Origin: Massilia sp. KIM | GTDB taxonomy: Bacteria > Pseudomonadota > Gammaproteobacteria > Burkholderiales > Burkholderiaceae_D | DNA length: 64,000 bases | Direction: 5' to 3' | Assembly: GCF_002007115.1 (NCBI RefSeq) | Contig: NZ_MVAD01000001.1 | Location: 1,364,001-1,428,000, forward strand | Shown here: positions 1 to 8,745 of the stretch, one piece after another | Numbering within the stretch: position 1 is the stretch's first letter | Layout: each line of letters starts with the position of its first letter | Position numbers and translations under genes: made by a program | Notes under the pieces: model-generated | Databases searched by the model: none | Told to the model about the DNA's origin: nothing | The model's input: the letters and a program-made list of their open reading frames with translations, nothing else

Positions 1-2
1 GC

Positions 3-128
3 GAGCGCGCCGCTTCGCTCGACGGTAAGGTCTCGCTTAGCGCGAACGGCTCGGCATCCGGCTCGACCTCGGGCTCGACCTCGGGCTCGACCTCGGGCGG
101 CGCCTCGGGCTCGGCGGCGCGCCAGTAA
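3..128 (+). CDS. C-terminal end of an unidentified protein with a Gly/Ser/Thr-rich tail
   Basis: The window opens inside a reading frame that ends at the TAA at 126-128. The visible 41 residues begin ERAASLDGKVSLSAN and then run into a low-complexity tail with three GSTS units before ending SAARQ. Nothing catalytic is visible, so no function can be assigned. Such tails are usually flexible linkers on exported or envelope proteins, but that is inference. The frame converges on the oxidoreductase gene on the opposite strand, with 15 bases between the stops. Frame choice is supported because the tail repeat is in register with the DNA repeat at 60-95. Confidence 0.45.
   Translation, partial: ERAASLDGKVSLSANGSASGSTSGSTSGSTSGGASGSAARQ
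60..95 (+). repeat. 12-bp tandem repeat, three copies, inside the coding tail
   Basis: The unit GGCTCGACCTCG occurs three times head to tail and encodes Gly-Ser-Thr-Ser each time. The length is a multiple of three, so gain or loss of a copy by replication slippage would keep the frame. A related, degenerate GGCGGCGCCTCG unit follows. Confidence 0.8.
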
Positions 129-143
129 AGCAGGGCTTGCAGC

Positions 144-983
144 CTAGAGGATCGGCGTGCCGCCTGTCACCGCGATGCGGGCGCCGGAGATGTAGCTGGC
201 TTCGTCCGAAGCCAGCATCACGTAAACGGGCGCGACTTCCTTCGGCTGGCCGGGGCGCTTCATCGGCACCTGCTGGCCGAAGCTTTCCACCTGGTCCGGC
301 GGCATGGTCGAGGGGATCAACGGCGTCCAGATCGGCCCCGGCGCCACCGAGTTCACCCGGATGCCCTTTTCCGCCAGCAGCTGGGCCAGGCCCGCCGTGA
401 AGTTGGCGATCGCGCCCTTGGTCGTGGCGTAGGCCAGCAGCGTGGGCTTGGGGTTGTCCGAGTTGATCGAGGTGGTGTTGATGATGGCGGAGCCGGCCTG
501 CATGTGCTTCACCGCTGCCTTGCAGAGGTGGAACATGGCCGTGATGTTGACCTTGAAGGTGTAGTCCCATTCCTCGTCCGGTATCTCCTCCAGCGTGTCG
601 TGGCTCATCTGGAAGGCCGCGTTGTTCACCAGCACGTCGATGCGGCCGAACTCGGCCACCGCCTTGTCGACGATGGCGCGGCAATGGGCGGGGTCGGCGA
701 GGTCGCCGGCCACCAGCACCGCCTTGCGTCCCGCTTCCTCGACCAGGCGCGCGGTCTCGCGCGCGTCCTCGTGCTCGTTGAGGTAGGCAATCAGGACGTC
801 GGCCCCTTCGCGCGCATAGGCCAGGGCCACTGCGCGCCCGATGCCGCTGTCGCCGCCCGTGATGACGGTCTTCTTGCCCTCCAGCCGCCCGCAGCCGCGG
901 TAGCTGGTTTCGCCATGGTCGGCGGGCGGGTCGAGGGCGCGTTCGAGGCCGGGCGGTTCCTGCTGCTGCTTGGGCTGGTTCAT
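144..983 (-). CDS. SDR-family NAD(P)-dependent oxidoreductase
   Basis: This 279-residue protein is a classical short-chain dehydrogenase/reductase with an N-terminal extension of about 35 residues, as in the YghA / general-stress-protein-39 branch. The cofactor motif TGGDSGIG lies at residues 42-49, the acidic GDLAD at 93-97, NNAA at 120-123, the catalytic Ser near 172, and Tyr185 with Lys189 in YATTK. It would reduce or oxidise a small aldehyde, ketone or alcohol in the cytoplasm; the substrate cannot be read from sequence. The YghA group is often linked to stress or aldehyde detoxification. The mechanosensitive channel gene lies just upstream on the same strand with a 27-base gap, so the two may be co-transcribed. 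Confidence 0.93.
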   Translation of the reverse strand: MNQPKQQQEPPGLERALDPPADHGETSYRGCGRLEGKKTVITGGDSGIGRAVALAYAREGADVLIAYLNEHEDARETARLVEEAGRKAVLVAGDLADPAHCRAIVDKAVAEFGRIDVLVNNAAFQMSHDTLEEIPDEEWDYTFKVNITAMFHLCKAAVKHMQAGSAIINTTSINSDNPKPTLLAYATTKGAIANFTAGLAQLLAEKGIRVNSVAPGPIWTPLIPSTMPPDQVESFGQQVPMKRPGQPKEVAPVYVMLASDEASYISGARIAVTGGTPIL

Positions 984-1010
984 CTGGTCTTCTCCGTGTG
1001 GGTTGCGGGC

Positions 1011-2144
1011 TCACTGCTTGAGGTAGCGCCTGCTGGCCGCCGGCTGGACCTCGGCCGGGCGCGCGCCTGGCGCCGGCTGCTCCTGGAGTTCCTGCAGCAG
1101 CAGGTGCTGGGGCCGCGGGGCGGTCGAGATGCCGAGCTCCTCGAACAGGCGCATGGCGTCGAGGTTGATCGCCTGCTGGGTGTCCAGGTACAGGTTGTAG
1201 TCGGTGTCGAGCATGATGTACACCACCTCGTACTCGAGCCAGTTCTGGTCGACGGTCCTGAGATGGGCACGGTCGAAGCGGACCTTATCATGCTTCTCCA
1301 CCAGGGCGCGCAGGGCTGGCGGCACGCGCGCGGCCAGCTCGGGCGGGGTCGCCGGGCTCACGCGCAGCGCGAACTGGATGCGGCGCGTCACCATGCGGCG
1401 GAAGTTGAACACGGTATTGCGCAGCAGCTCGGCATTGGCCATCACGATCTGCTCGCCGCCGATGGCCCGGATGCGCGTCGTCTTCAGGCCGACATGCTCG
1501 ACCGTCCCGCTGACATTGTTCACGCTGATGGAGTCGCCCACTTCGAAGGGCTTGTCGACCGCGATCGAGAGCGAGGCGAACAGGTCGCCCAGGATGTTCT
1601 GCACCGCCAGGGCGATGGCGATGCCGCCGATGCCCAGGCTGGCGACGAAGGTGGTGACGTTGATGCCGAGATTGGCCAGCATGGCCAGCACGAAGACCGC
1701 CCAGATGCTGGTCTGCAGCACCCAGATCACGAGGGTGTGCGCCACCGTGATCTGCTCGGCATTCGGACCGCGCGCGTGGGTCAGGAAGTAGCGCCGGGCC
1801 GCGACCTGCACCGCGCGGTGCAGGTAGAGCGCGACCTGGGCGCCGAGGGTGAAGAACCAGAGATGGCCGAGGCGGGTGTTCCAGGGCTCGGGCAGGTCCA
1901 GCACGGACAGCCCGATCAGGATCGCGGTGACCAGGATGGCCAGGGTCGAGGTGCGCGCCAGGGTCTTGGACAGCACTTCGGCCACCGGCCGGTGGGCGTG
2001 CTCCTCGCTGAGCTTGCCCAGGCGCCGGCGGAACAGCACCAGCGCGCCATGCATCAGGAAAAAGCTGAGCACCGTCGCCGCCAGCGCGAACAGCGCATTG
2101 GTGGGCGAGATGGCCAGGGAGCTGACAAAGCCGTGGATATCCAA
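1011..2144 (-). CDS. MscS-family small-conductance mechanosensitive ion channel
   Basis: This 377-residue inner-membrane protein should form a heptameric channel that opens under membrane tension during osmotic downshock. N-terminal hydrophobic helices are followed by the conserved pore-lining segment (VASLGIGGIAIALAVQN, about residues 163-179), then the beta domain containing DKPFEVGD and GTVEHVGLKTTRIR, then the mixed C-terminal domain. I chose the TTG start at 2144 because AAAGGAG lies six bases upstream; the frame stays open to 2243 but those extra residues are Arg-rich and unlike a channel N terminus. The C terminus has a Pro/Ala tail. A second MscS gene lies at 11973-13064. Confidence 0.92.
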   Translation of the reverse strand: MDIHGFVSSLAISPTNALFALAATVLSFFLMHGALVLFRRRLGKLSEEHAHRPVAEVLSKTLARTSTLAILVTAILIGLSVLDLPEPWNTRLGHLWFFTLGAQVALYLHRAVQVAARRYFLTHARGPNAEQITVAHTLVIWVLQTSIWAVFVLAMLANLGINVTTFVASLGIGGIAIALAVQNILGDLFASLSIAVDKPFEVGDSISVNNVSGTVEHVGLKTTRIRAIGGEQIVMANAELLRNTVFNFRRMVTRRIQFALRVSPATPPELAARVPPALRALVEKHDKVRFDRAHLRTVDQNWLEYEVVYIMLDTDYNLYLDTQQAINLDAMRLFEELGISTAPRPQHLLLQELQEQPAPGARPAEVQPAASRRYLKQ

Positions 2145-2297
2145 ACCGGGCTCCTTTCGGAAATGGGAACCGCGCCGGCGCAGCCTATGCCGCCGGCGGA
2201 ACGGTCCGCTGGGATGCTGGGACTGGCGGACGGCGGGCTGCACCCGGCCGCCGCCAGGAATTGCTCACGGGCGTGGCGCCCGTGACGAGGGATGGGC

Positions 2298-2474
2298 TCA
2301 GCGGCCCAGGTGCTCGCGAACGGCGCTCACGCTGGTGCCGACCTGGCGCACCGCGCGCTCCAGCTCTTCGCGGCTGACGCCGAGCGCTTCGGTCCAGTGA
2401 CGCACTTCCCACTCTTCGTTGACATTGATACGCGAACGGTCCTGGGGACCGTTGTTCTTCAGATCGTCGGCCAT
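2298..2474 (-). CDS. Small DUF3606-family protein
   Basis: The product has 58 residues, starts MADDLKNNGPQD, and contains the DUF3606 signature: an Arg-Ile stretch, the E-V-R-H-W segment, then LGVS, a basic and acidic helix and a final AVREHL. The family consists of short soluble proteins of unknown function, often found beside stress genes in Proteobacteria. The start is set by AAGGAGG seven bases upstream of ATG. It is read from its own ribosome binding site and precedes the MscS gene on the same strand by about 150 bases. Confidence 0.8.
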   Translation of the reverse strand: MADDLKNNGPQDRSRINVNEEWEVRHWTEALGVSREELERAVRQVGTSVSAVREHLGR

Positions 2475-2688
2475 GCTTGCCTCCTTTTCAACGATGTTGG
2501 GCCCAGGGTGCCACCCATAGCCGGGGTCTTCCGTACGCTGCTTCACCCAGGCGCAGCCTTGGACCGCCTCGGCGGCGCTAGAATATGGCCGCGCTGCCGC
2601 ATCCATTCCCGGGCCGGGGGCGTAACTGCACGGTCCTGGCCTGCGTGGCGGGCCGGGCCGCACAACGCACCGTATTCCTGGAGACTTC

Positions 2689-4011
2689 ATGGATTTGAGC
2701 AGCACCAGCATCCCAACGCCCTCCCAGCCCCCGGCGCCCGCGGCCGGCGCCGCCAACCGGCCGCGCACCGTCCTGTTCGCCAGCCTGATCGGCACCACCA
2801 TCGAGTTCTACGACTTCTACATCTACGCCACCGCCGCGGTGCTGGTCTTCCCGCGCCTGTTCTTCGCCGCAGCCGACCCGGCGGCGGCCACCCTGCAGTC
2901 GCTCGCCACCTTCGCGATCGCCTTCTTCGCGCGCCCGGTGGGCTCGGCCGTGTTCGGCCACTTCGGCGACCGCATCGGGCGCAAGGCCACCCTGGTGGCG
3001 GCCCTGCTGACCATGGGCCTGTCCACCGTCCTGATCGGCCTGCTGCCCACCTACGCCAGCATCGGCGCCGCCGCGCCGCTGCTGCTGGCGCTGTGCCGCT
3101 TCGGCCAGGGCCTGGGCCTGGGCGGCGAGTGGGGCGGGGCGGTGTTGCTGGCCACCGAGAACGCGCCGCCGGGCAAGCGCGCCTGGTACGGCATGTTCCC
3201 CCAGCTCGGGGCGCCGATCGGCTTCTTCCTCTCGGGCGCGACTTTCCTGCTGCTGGGCGAGCTGATGAGCGACGAAGACTTCTTCGGCTGGGGCTGGCGC
3301 ATTCCCTTCCTGGCCAGCGCGCTGCTGGTGGCGGTGGGCCTGTATGTGCGCCTGAAGATCACCGAGACTCCGGATTTCCAGAAGCTCCTGGAACGCAAGG
3401 GCAGGGTGCGCCTGCCGGTGGCCACCGTGTTCTCGCGCCACCTGCGCTCCCTCGTGCTCGGGACCCTGGTCGGGATCGGCGGCTACGTCCTGTTCTACCT
3501 GATGACCGTGTTCGCCCTGAGCTGGGGCACGACGCAGCTCGGCTTCGCACGCCAGGAATTCCTGAGAGTGCAGCTGGCCGCCATCATCCTGTTCGCCCTG
3601 ATGATCCCGCCCTCGGCCCTGCTGGCCGACCGCTTCGGGCGGCGCAGCGCGATGATGGCCGTGAACGCGGTGATCGCCGTCTTCGGGCTGTTCTATGGCC
3701 GCCTGTTCGGCGGCGGCGACATGGCCGCCCTCGCGCTCACCCTGGCGCTGGGCATGTTCATCACGGGTTTCGCCTACGGCCCCCTGGGCACCCAGCTGGC
3801 CGAGCTGTTCCCGGCCGAGGTGCGCTACACCGGCGCCTCGCTGTGCTTCAACTTCGCTGGCATCCTGGGCGCCTCGCTGGCGCCCTATGTCGCGACCTGG
3901 CTGGCGACCCGCCACGGCCTGGCCTACGTCGGCTATTACCTGAGCGGCGCCGCGCTGCTCAGCCTGGCAGCGCTGTTCCTGGTGCGCCGGCCGCGCTCCC
4001 GGCCGGCCTGA
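2689..4011 (+). CDS. MHS-family MFS transporter, copy 1
   Basis: This 440-residue, twelve-helix permease belongs to the metabolite:H+ symporter branch of the major facilitator superfamily (the ProP, ShiA, KgtP type), which imports organic acids or osmolytes. Family marks are the first-helix segment TTIEFYDFYIYA, the loop 2-3 motif GHFGDRIGRK, the GLGLGGEWGGA segment and the second-half motif LLADRFGRR. A Pro/Ala-rich N-terminal cap precedes the first helix. ATG at 2689 has GGAG six bases upstream. A second copy of the gene follows after an intervening thioredoxin gene; the N-terminal halves are almost identical at both protein and DNA level. The substrate is unknown. Confidence 0.93.
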   Translation: MDLSSTSIPTPSQPPAPAAGAANRPRTVLFASLIGTTIEFYDFYIYATAAVLVFPRLFFAAADPAAATLQSLATFAIAFFARPVGSAVFGHFGDRIGRKATLVAALLTMGLSTVLIGLLPTYASIGAAAPLLLALCRFGQGLGLGGEWGGAVLLATENAPPGKRAWYGMFPQLGAPIGFFLSGATFLLLGELMSDEDFFGWGWRIPFLASALLVAVGLYVRLKITETPDFQKLLERKGRVRLPVATVFSRHLRSLVLGTLVGIGGYVLFYLMTVFALSWGTTQLGFARQEFLRVQLAAIILFALMIPPSALLADRFGRRSAMMAVNAVIAVFGLFYGRLFGGGDMAALALTLALGMFITGFAYGPLGTQLAELFPAEVRYTGASLCFNFAGILGASLAPYVATWLATRHGLAYVGYYLSGAALLSLAALFLVRRPRSRPA

Positions 4012-4082
4012 GACCCACGCTCGTACGGAGGGCGGTTTTGGGTTAGGCTTATGGTATCGGCAACCTGGAACAAGGAGACACC

Positions 4083-4406
4083 ATGGCAGCACCCTACGAG
4101 ACCGCCCAGCCCGAGCGCAACAGCATCGACGCCATGCCCGGCCTGGTCGCCCTGGACTTCGGCGCCAACTGGTGCGGCTATTGCCGCGCCGCCGAGCCGG
4201 CCATCGAGCAGGCCCTGGCCGACTATCCCTCGGCGCGCCACATCAAGGTCGAGGACGGCCCGGGCCGCAAGCTGGGCCGCTCGTTCCGCATCAAGCTGTG
4301 GCCGACCGTGGTGGTGCTCAAGGATGGACAGGAAGTCGCGCGCGTGACCCGCCCCGACAGCGCCGACGAGGTCCGCATGGCCCTGGCCCAGGCGGGCGCC
4401 GCATGA
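4083..4406 (+). CDS. Thioredoxin-family protein
   Basis: A 107-residue single-domain thioredoxin fold with active site WCGYC at residues 30-34 and the conserved cis-proline in the LWPTVVV strand. It has no signal peptide, so it should act in the cytoplasm as a thiol-disulfide reductant. The middle CGYC dipeptide differs from the usual CGPC, which normally shifts redox potential. AAGGAGACACC stands directly before the ATG. Its stop overlaps the start of the second permease gene (ATGA), so both are probably translated from one message. Why a thioredoxin sits between two near-identical permeases is not clear. Confidence 0.9.
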   Translation: MAAPYETAQPERNSIDAMPGLVALDFGANWCGYCRAAEPAIEQALADYPSARHIKVEDGPGRKLGRSFRIKLWPTVVVLKDGQEVARVTRPDSADEVRMALAQAGAA

Positions 4407-5707
4407 GCGGGGCGGCGCCAAGCCAGCCGGCCAACAAGCCCCGCACCGTGCTGTTCGCCAGCCTGATCGGGACCACCATCGAGTTCTACGACTTCTACAT
4501 CTACGCCACCGCCGCGGTGCTGGTTTTCCCGCGCCTGTTCTTCCCCGCAGCCGATCCGGCGGCGGCCACCCTGCAGTCGCTCGCCACCTTCGCCATCGCC
4601 TTCTTCGCGCGCCCGGTGGGCTCGGCCGTGTTCGGTCACTTCGGCGACCGCATCGGGCGCAAGGCCACCCTGGTGGCGGCCCTGCTCACCATGGGCCTGT
4701 CCACCGTCCTGATCGGCCTGCTGCCGACCTACGCCAGCATCGGCACCGCCGCGCCGGTGCTGCTGGCGCTGTGCCGCTTCGGCCAGGGGCTGGGCCTGGG
4801 CGGCGAGTGGGGCGGGGCAGTGCTGCTGGCCACCGAGAACGCGCCGCCGGGCAAGCGCGCCTGGTATGGCATGTTCCCCCAGCTCGGGGCGCCGATCGGC
4901 TTCTTCCTTTCCGGCGCCACCTTCCTGCTGCTGGGCGAAGTGATGAGCGACGCCGCCTTCTTCGACTGGGGCTGGCGCATTCCCTTCCTGGCCAGCGCGC
5001 TGCTGGTCGCGGTCGGCCTGTGGGTGCGCCTGCGTATCACCGAGACCCCGGACTTCCAGAAGGTGCTCGACCGTAACGAGCGGGTCAAGGTGCCGGTCCT
5101 GACGGTGTTCGCGCACCACGGGCGGGCCCTGGTGCTGGGCACCCTGATCGCGCTGGCGACCTTCGTGGTGTTCTACCTGATGACCGTGTTCGCCCTCAGC
5201 TGGGGCACCGCCAAGCTGGGCTTCTCGCGCCAGCAATTCCTGCTGATGCAGCTGTTCGCGGTGCTGTTCTTCGCGCTCACCATTCCGCCCTCGGCCCTGC
5301 TGGCCGACCGCCACGGGCGGCGCATCGCGATGATGCTGGTGAGCGGCGCGATCGCCGTCTTCGGTCTGCTCTACGGGCCGCTGTTCGGCTCCGGCGGCGT
5401 CACCGAGGTCGGGCTGTTCATGGTGATCGGCATGTGCCTGACCGGTTTCACCTACGGACCGCTGGGGACCCTGCTCGCCGAGCTGTTCCCGCCAGAGGTG
5501 CGCTATACCGGCTCCTCGCTGACCTTCAACTTCGCCGGCATCCTGGGCGCCTCGCTGGCGCCCTACGTGGCCACCTGGCTGGCCACCAACTACGGGCTCG
5601 ACTACGTGGGCTACTACCTGACGGCGGCCGCCTTGCTCAGCCTGTTCGCCCTGGTGCTGGCCGGCGGCATGCGGCCGGTGGGGCCGGCCCAGGCCGCCCC
5701 CCATTGA
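4403..5707 (+). CDS. MHS-family MFS transporter, copy 2
   Basis: A 434-residue permease and tandem paralogue of the gene at 2689-4011. Residues about 12-230 differ at only a handful of positions between copies, including FFPAADP for FFAAADP. After the segment ITETPDFQK the two diverge clearly (RNERVKVPVLTVF against RKGRVRLPVATVF), with conserved motifs LLADRHGRR and AELFPPEVRYTG. The start ATG overlaps the stop of the thioredoxin gene, implying translational coupling. The pattern suggests duplication followed by gene conversion of the 5' half, leaving the C-terminal half, which contributes to substrate choice in the superfamily, free to diverge. Confidence 0.93.
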   Translation: MSGAAPSQPANKPRTVLFASLIGTTIEFYDFYIYATAAVLVFPRLFFPAADPAAATLQSLATFAIAFFARPVGSAVFGHFGDRIGRKATLVAALLTMGLSTVLIGLLPTYASIGTAAPVLLALCRFGQGLGLGGEWGGAVLLATENAPPGKRAWYGMFPQLGAPIGFFLSGATFLLLGEVMSDAAFFDWGWRIPFLASALLVAVGLWVRLRITETPDFQKVLDRNERVKVPVLTVFAHHGRALVLGTLIALATFVVFYLMTVFALSWGTAKLGFSRQQFLLMQLFAVLFFALTIPPSALLADRHGRRIAMMLVSGAIAVFGLLYGPLFGSGGVTEVGLFMVIGMCLTGFTYGPLGTLLAELFPPEVRYTGSSLTFNFAGILGASLAPYVATWLATNYGLDYVGYYLTAAALLSLFALVLAGGMRPVGPAQAAPH

Positions 5708-6204
5708 GCCAGTCCGCGCGCCGCTTCGGTCCGCTGTCGGCGCGCGCGCCCACCGCCGGCGACGCGGATTTCCTGGAGGCGCTCTACCTGGACGCCCGTC
5801 CGGACCTGGGCGCGCTGCCGGTGCCGCGCGGCGTGATCGAGGGGATCGCGCGCCACCAGCGGATGCTGCAGCGCGAAGCCTATGCGCGCGACTACCCGCT
5901 GGCCCGGGAGTGGATCGTGGAAGGGGAAGGGCGGCCGGTCGGCCGCCTGGTGCTGGACGCGAACGCCGGGGGGCTGCGCGTGGTCGACCTGTCGATCGCC
6001 GCGCCCGCGCGGCGGCGCGGGCACGCGCGCGCGCTTTTGCTGGCCCTGCAGGACGAGGCGCGCGCCGCCGGCCTCGCGCTGACGCTGCGGGTGCGGCGCG
6101 ACAATGCCGCGGCGCGCCGCCTGTACGCGGGCCTGGGTTTCGTGGCGGTGGGCGGCGACGCCGCCGTGGAAGAGCTGGGCTGGCGCCCCGATCAGAAGGA
6201 ATAG
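5704..6204 (+). CDS. GNAT-family N-acetyltransferase
   Basis: About 166 residues with a GNAT fold. The acetyl-CoA pyrophosphate loop is RRRGHARALL in the middle, followed by the helix LALQDEARAAG and the typical C-terminal segment NAAARRLYAGLGF. The acceptor is unknown. The likely start is the TTG at 5704, which overlaps the stop codon of the permease gene (TTGA); no ATG is available nearby, so coupling to upstream translation is inferred. The last 13 bases overlap the convergent outer-membrane protein gene. Confidence 0.8.
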   Translation: MSQSARRFGPLSARAPTAGDADFLEALYLDARPDLGALPVPRGVIEGIARHQRMLQREAYARDYPLAREWIVEGEGRPVGRLVLDANAGGLRVVDLSIAAPARRRGHARALLLALQDEARAAGLALTLRVRRDNAAARRLYAGLGFVAVGGDAAVEELGWRPDQKE

Positions 6205-6989
6205 ACCATCGTCAGCGAGGTCTGGGTGTCGGTGTTCTTCTTGTCGTCGGGGGCATTGGTGTCGTTGCGCACGCTGAAGCCGGCCTTCATCTGCATGGTG
6301 CTGTTGATCTTGGTGCTGAGCGAGGTCTCGGCGATCGAGCGGGTGTTCGAGGTGCCTTTCTCCACGCTGACGGTCTGGGCGAAGGCGGCCGAGGGGCTGA
6401 CCCTCCAGCGGAACTGGGCCGCGCCGCGCACGGTGAAGCCGTTCTCGTCCTCGCCGGTGGCGCGCTCGCCGGCGAAATAGCCGGGACCGACTTCCACGTC
6501 CAGGGTCTTGTCCGTCATGTCGACCACGCGGCGGCCATGGCCGACGCCGATGGTCGAGTAGCGGGTATAGGCGCCGAAGCGGTCGTTGACATGGGTGCCG
6601 AGCACGAAGGCGCGGCGGCCCGGATCGTTGAGCTTGCGCGAGGCCTTGGCCGAGACCGCGTAGCGCTCGGCCGAGCGGGTGGTTTCCTTCTCGCCGTTCT
6701 CGTTCTCGTACTCGTCTTCCTTGAAGAAACCGCTGAGCATGAACTCGTGGCTCCAGCGCGCGGTCTCGTGGCGGGCGTCGATCTTGCCGGTCACCGAGGT
6801 GCCGGTGGTGTTGCCGGACGTGGAAATCGCGCCCAGCTCGGCCGAGGTGAACCAGCCGCCTTCGGGAATCGCGGTGGGGCGCACCACGGTCAAGGGCGCA
6901 TGGACGTTGACGACGTCGGGCAGGTCGGGAGCGGCGAGGGCCGCGCCGGAGGCGCACAGGGCGAGGACGAGGATCGGCAGTGATTTCAT
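6192..6989 (-). CDS. DUF481 (YdiY-like) outer-membrane beta-barrel protein
   Basis: A 265-residue exported protein. The N terminus MKSLPILVLALCASGAALA is a clear signal peptide ending in an Ala-x-Ala cleavage site. The mature part shows alternating amphipathic strands typical of the DUF481 family, beginning at the GWFTSAELGAISTSGNT segment, and ends in MVYSF with a C-terminal phenylalanine, the usual signal for outer-membrane barrel insertion. Family function is poorly defined; YdiY-type proteins are salt- or acid-induced. The stop codon lies inside the convergent acetyltransferase gene. ATG at 6989 lacks a strong Shine-Dalgarno sequence, but the signal peptide fixes the start. Confidence 0.86.
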   Translation of the reverse strand: MKSLPILVLALCASGAALAAPDLPDVVNVHAPLTVVRPTAIPEGGWFTSAELGAISTSGNTTGTSVTGKIDARHETARWSHEFMLSGFFKEDEYENENGEKETTRSAERYAVSAKASRKLNDPGRRAFVLGTHVNDRFGAYTRYSTIGVGHGRRVVDMTDKTLDVEVGPGYFAGERATGEDENGFTVRGAAQFRWRVSPSAAFAQTVSVEKGTSNTRSIAETSLSTKINSTMQMKAGFSVRNDTNAPDDKKNTDTQTSLTMVYSF

Positions 6990-7277
6990 CGGCAGGTCGA
7001 AGGCAGCATGCGCGCGCAGCGCGCCATCGTGGACGGAGGCCGCTGCGCCGGGCAGCGGCGGCTTGCGCGACATTGTAACGCAGAACTTCGCGCACGACAT
7101 GCTTTTGAGCATGATGACGACACATCGGTGCAGATCCGCGTGTAATGCCTGCCGATGCGTCAGGGAGCCTGCGCGACAGGGCGAAGTCGGGTCCCAAGCG
7201 CGGGGAAAGCAGTAGCGCTGCATGCCCCCGATTGCTTGTCTGCGCTTCCGGCGCGAACCCTTCCGCCGCTGCGACTC

Positions 7278-8570
7278 CTAGGTGCCGACGTAGGCAATCT
7301 TGAAGGTGAACAGGGCGGCGATCACCCACACCACCGGGCGCACCTCGCGCGCGCGGCCGGTCAGGAGCTTGAGCACCGCGTAGCTGATGAAGCCGAAGGC
7401 GATCCCTTCCGCGATCGAGAAGGTGAAGGGCATGACCAGCGCGGTGACGGCGGCCGGGATGCTCTCGGTGCTGTCGCCCCATTCGACGTCGCCGAGGTCG
7501 GCCAGCATCAGGCAGGCCACGAACAGCAGGGCGGGGGCGGTGGCGTAGGCAGGCACCACGCCCGCCAGCGGCGCGATGAACAGGCAGGCCAGGAACAGCA
7601 CCGCCACCGTCAGCGCGGTCAGGCCGGTGCGTCCGCCGGCCTGCACGCCGGAGGCGCTTTCCAGGTAGGCGGTGGTGCTCGAGGTGCCCAGCACGCTGCC
7701 GGCAACGATCGCGCCGCTGTCGGCCAGCAGGGCCTTGTTCAGGCGGTGCATCTTGCCCTCGACCAGCAGGCCGGCGCGGCGCGCCACGCCCATCAGGGTG
7801 CCGGTGGCGTCGAACAGCTCGACCAGGAAGAACACCAGGACCACGTTCAGGATGCCCACGGAGAGCGCGCCGGCGACGTCGAGCTTGAACAGGGTCGGCG
7901 CGATCGAGGGCGGGGCCGAGAACACGCCCTGGTAGGTATTGCCGCCGAAGATGAAGCTCAGCACCGTGACCAGCACGATGCCGATCAGGATCGCGCCGCG
8001 CACCTTGAGGCGGTCGAGGGCGACGATGACGAAGAAGCCGGCGATTGCCATCAGGGCCTCGGGCTTGTGCAGGTCGCCGGCCTTGACCAGGGTGGCTTCG
8101 TTGGGCACCACGATGCCGGCGTTCTTGAGGGCGATCAGGGCCAGGAACATGCCCAGGCCGACCGTGATCGCCACCCGCATCGAGCGCGGGATGCCGTCCA
8201 CGATCATGCCGCGCAGGCCCAGCAAGGTCACCAGGATGAACAGGCAGCCCGAGATGAACACCGCCCCCAGGGCCACCGGCCAGGCGATGCCCATGCCCAG
8301 CACCACGGCGTAGGCGAAATAGGCGTTCAGCCCCATGCCCGGAGCCATCGCGATCGGGTAGTTGGCGTACAGGCCCATGACCGCGGTGCCGAGGGCCGCC
8401 ACCAGGCAGGTGGCGACGAACACGGCTTCCTTCGGCATCCCGGCATCCCCGAGGATGGACGGGTTGACGAAGATGATGTACACCATGGTCAGGAAAGTGG
8501 TGAGGCCGGCGAGCAGCTCGGTGCGCACGTCGGTGCCGTTTTCCCTGAGCTTGAAGAGTCGTTCGAGCAT
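7278..8570 (-). CDS. NCS2-family purine (guanine/hypoxanthine/adenine) permease, AzgA type
   Basis: A 430-residue integral membrane protein of the AzgA/PbuG branch of nucleobase-cation symporter 2, importing purine bases with protons. Characteristic segments are the N-terminal helix TELLAGLTTFLTMVYIIFVNP, the GMGLNAYFAY motif, LFDATGTLMG and the SASGVQAGGRTG loop. The start ATG at 8570 has a GGGGAAA tract upstream. It is monocistronic between two gaps. I looked upstream for a purine riboswitch and saw none. The unit is convergent with nothing nearby, since the DUF481 gene points the same way 288 bases further on. Confidence 0.94.
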   Translation of the reverse strand: MLERLFKLRENGTDVRTELLAGLTTFLTMVYIIFVNPSILGDAGMPKEAVFVATCLVAALGTAVMGLYANYPIAMAPGMGLNAYFAYAVVLGMGIAWPVALGAVFISGCLFILVTLLGLRGMIVDGIPRSMRVAITVGLGMFLALIALKNAGIVVPNEATLVKAGDLHKPEALMAIAGFFVIVALDRLKVRGAILIGIVLVTVLSFIFGGNTYQGVFSAPPSIAPTLFKLDVAGALSVGILNVVLVFFLVELFDATGTLMGVARRAGLLVEGKMHRLNKALLADSGAIVAGSVLGTSSTTAYLESASGVQAGGRTGLTALTVAVLFLACLFIAPLAGVVPAYATAPALLFVACLMLADLGDVEWGDSTESIPAAVTALVMPFTFSIAEGIAFGFISYAVLKLLTGRAREVRPVVWVIAALFTFKIAYVGT

Positions 8571-8745
8571 GTAAGGTTTCCCCGTAAAGAGGGGCGGCGC
8601 CGGGGTGCGGGCCGCCCTTGTTGGCTTTTGCCCGAAGCATAACACCCCGGACGGGGACCGTCGCGGCGCCCGGCGCGCCGGCCGCTGCGCCCCTGCGCCG
8701 TGTGAGCTGCTACCATGGCGCCTTCATTAACTTACGCAGTACACC

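Noticed and set aside
8571..8745. Purine riboswitch before the NCS2 permease
   Set aside because: The conserved purine riboswitch core and kissing loops are absent.
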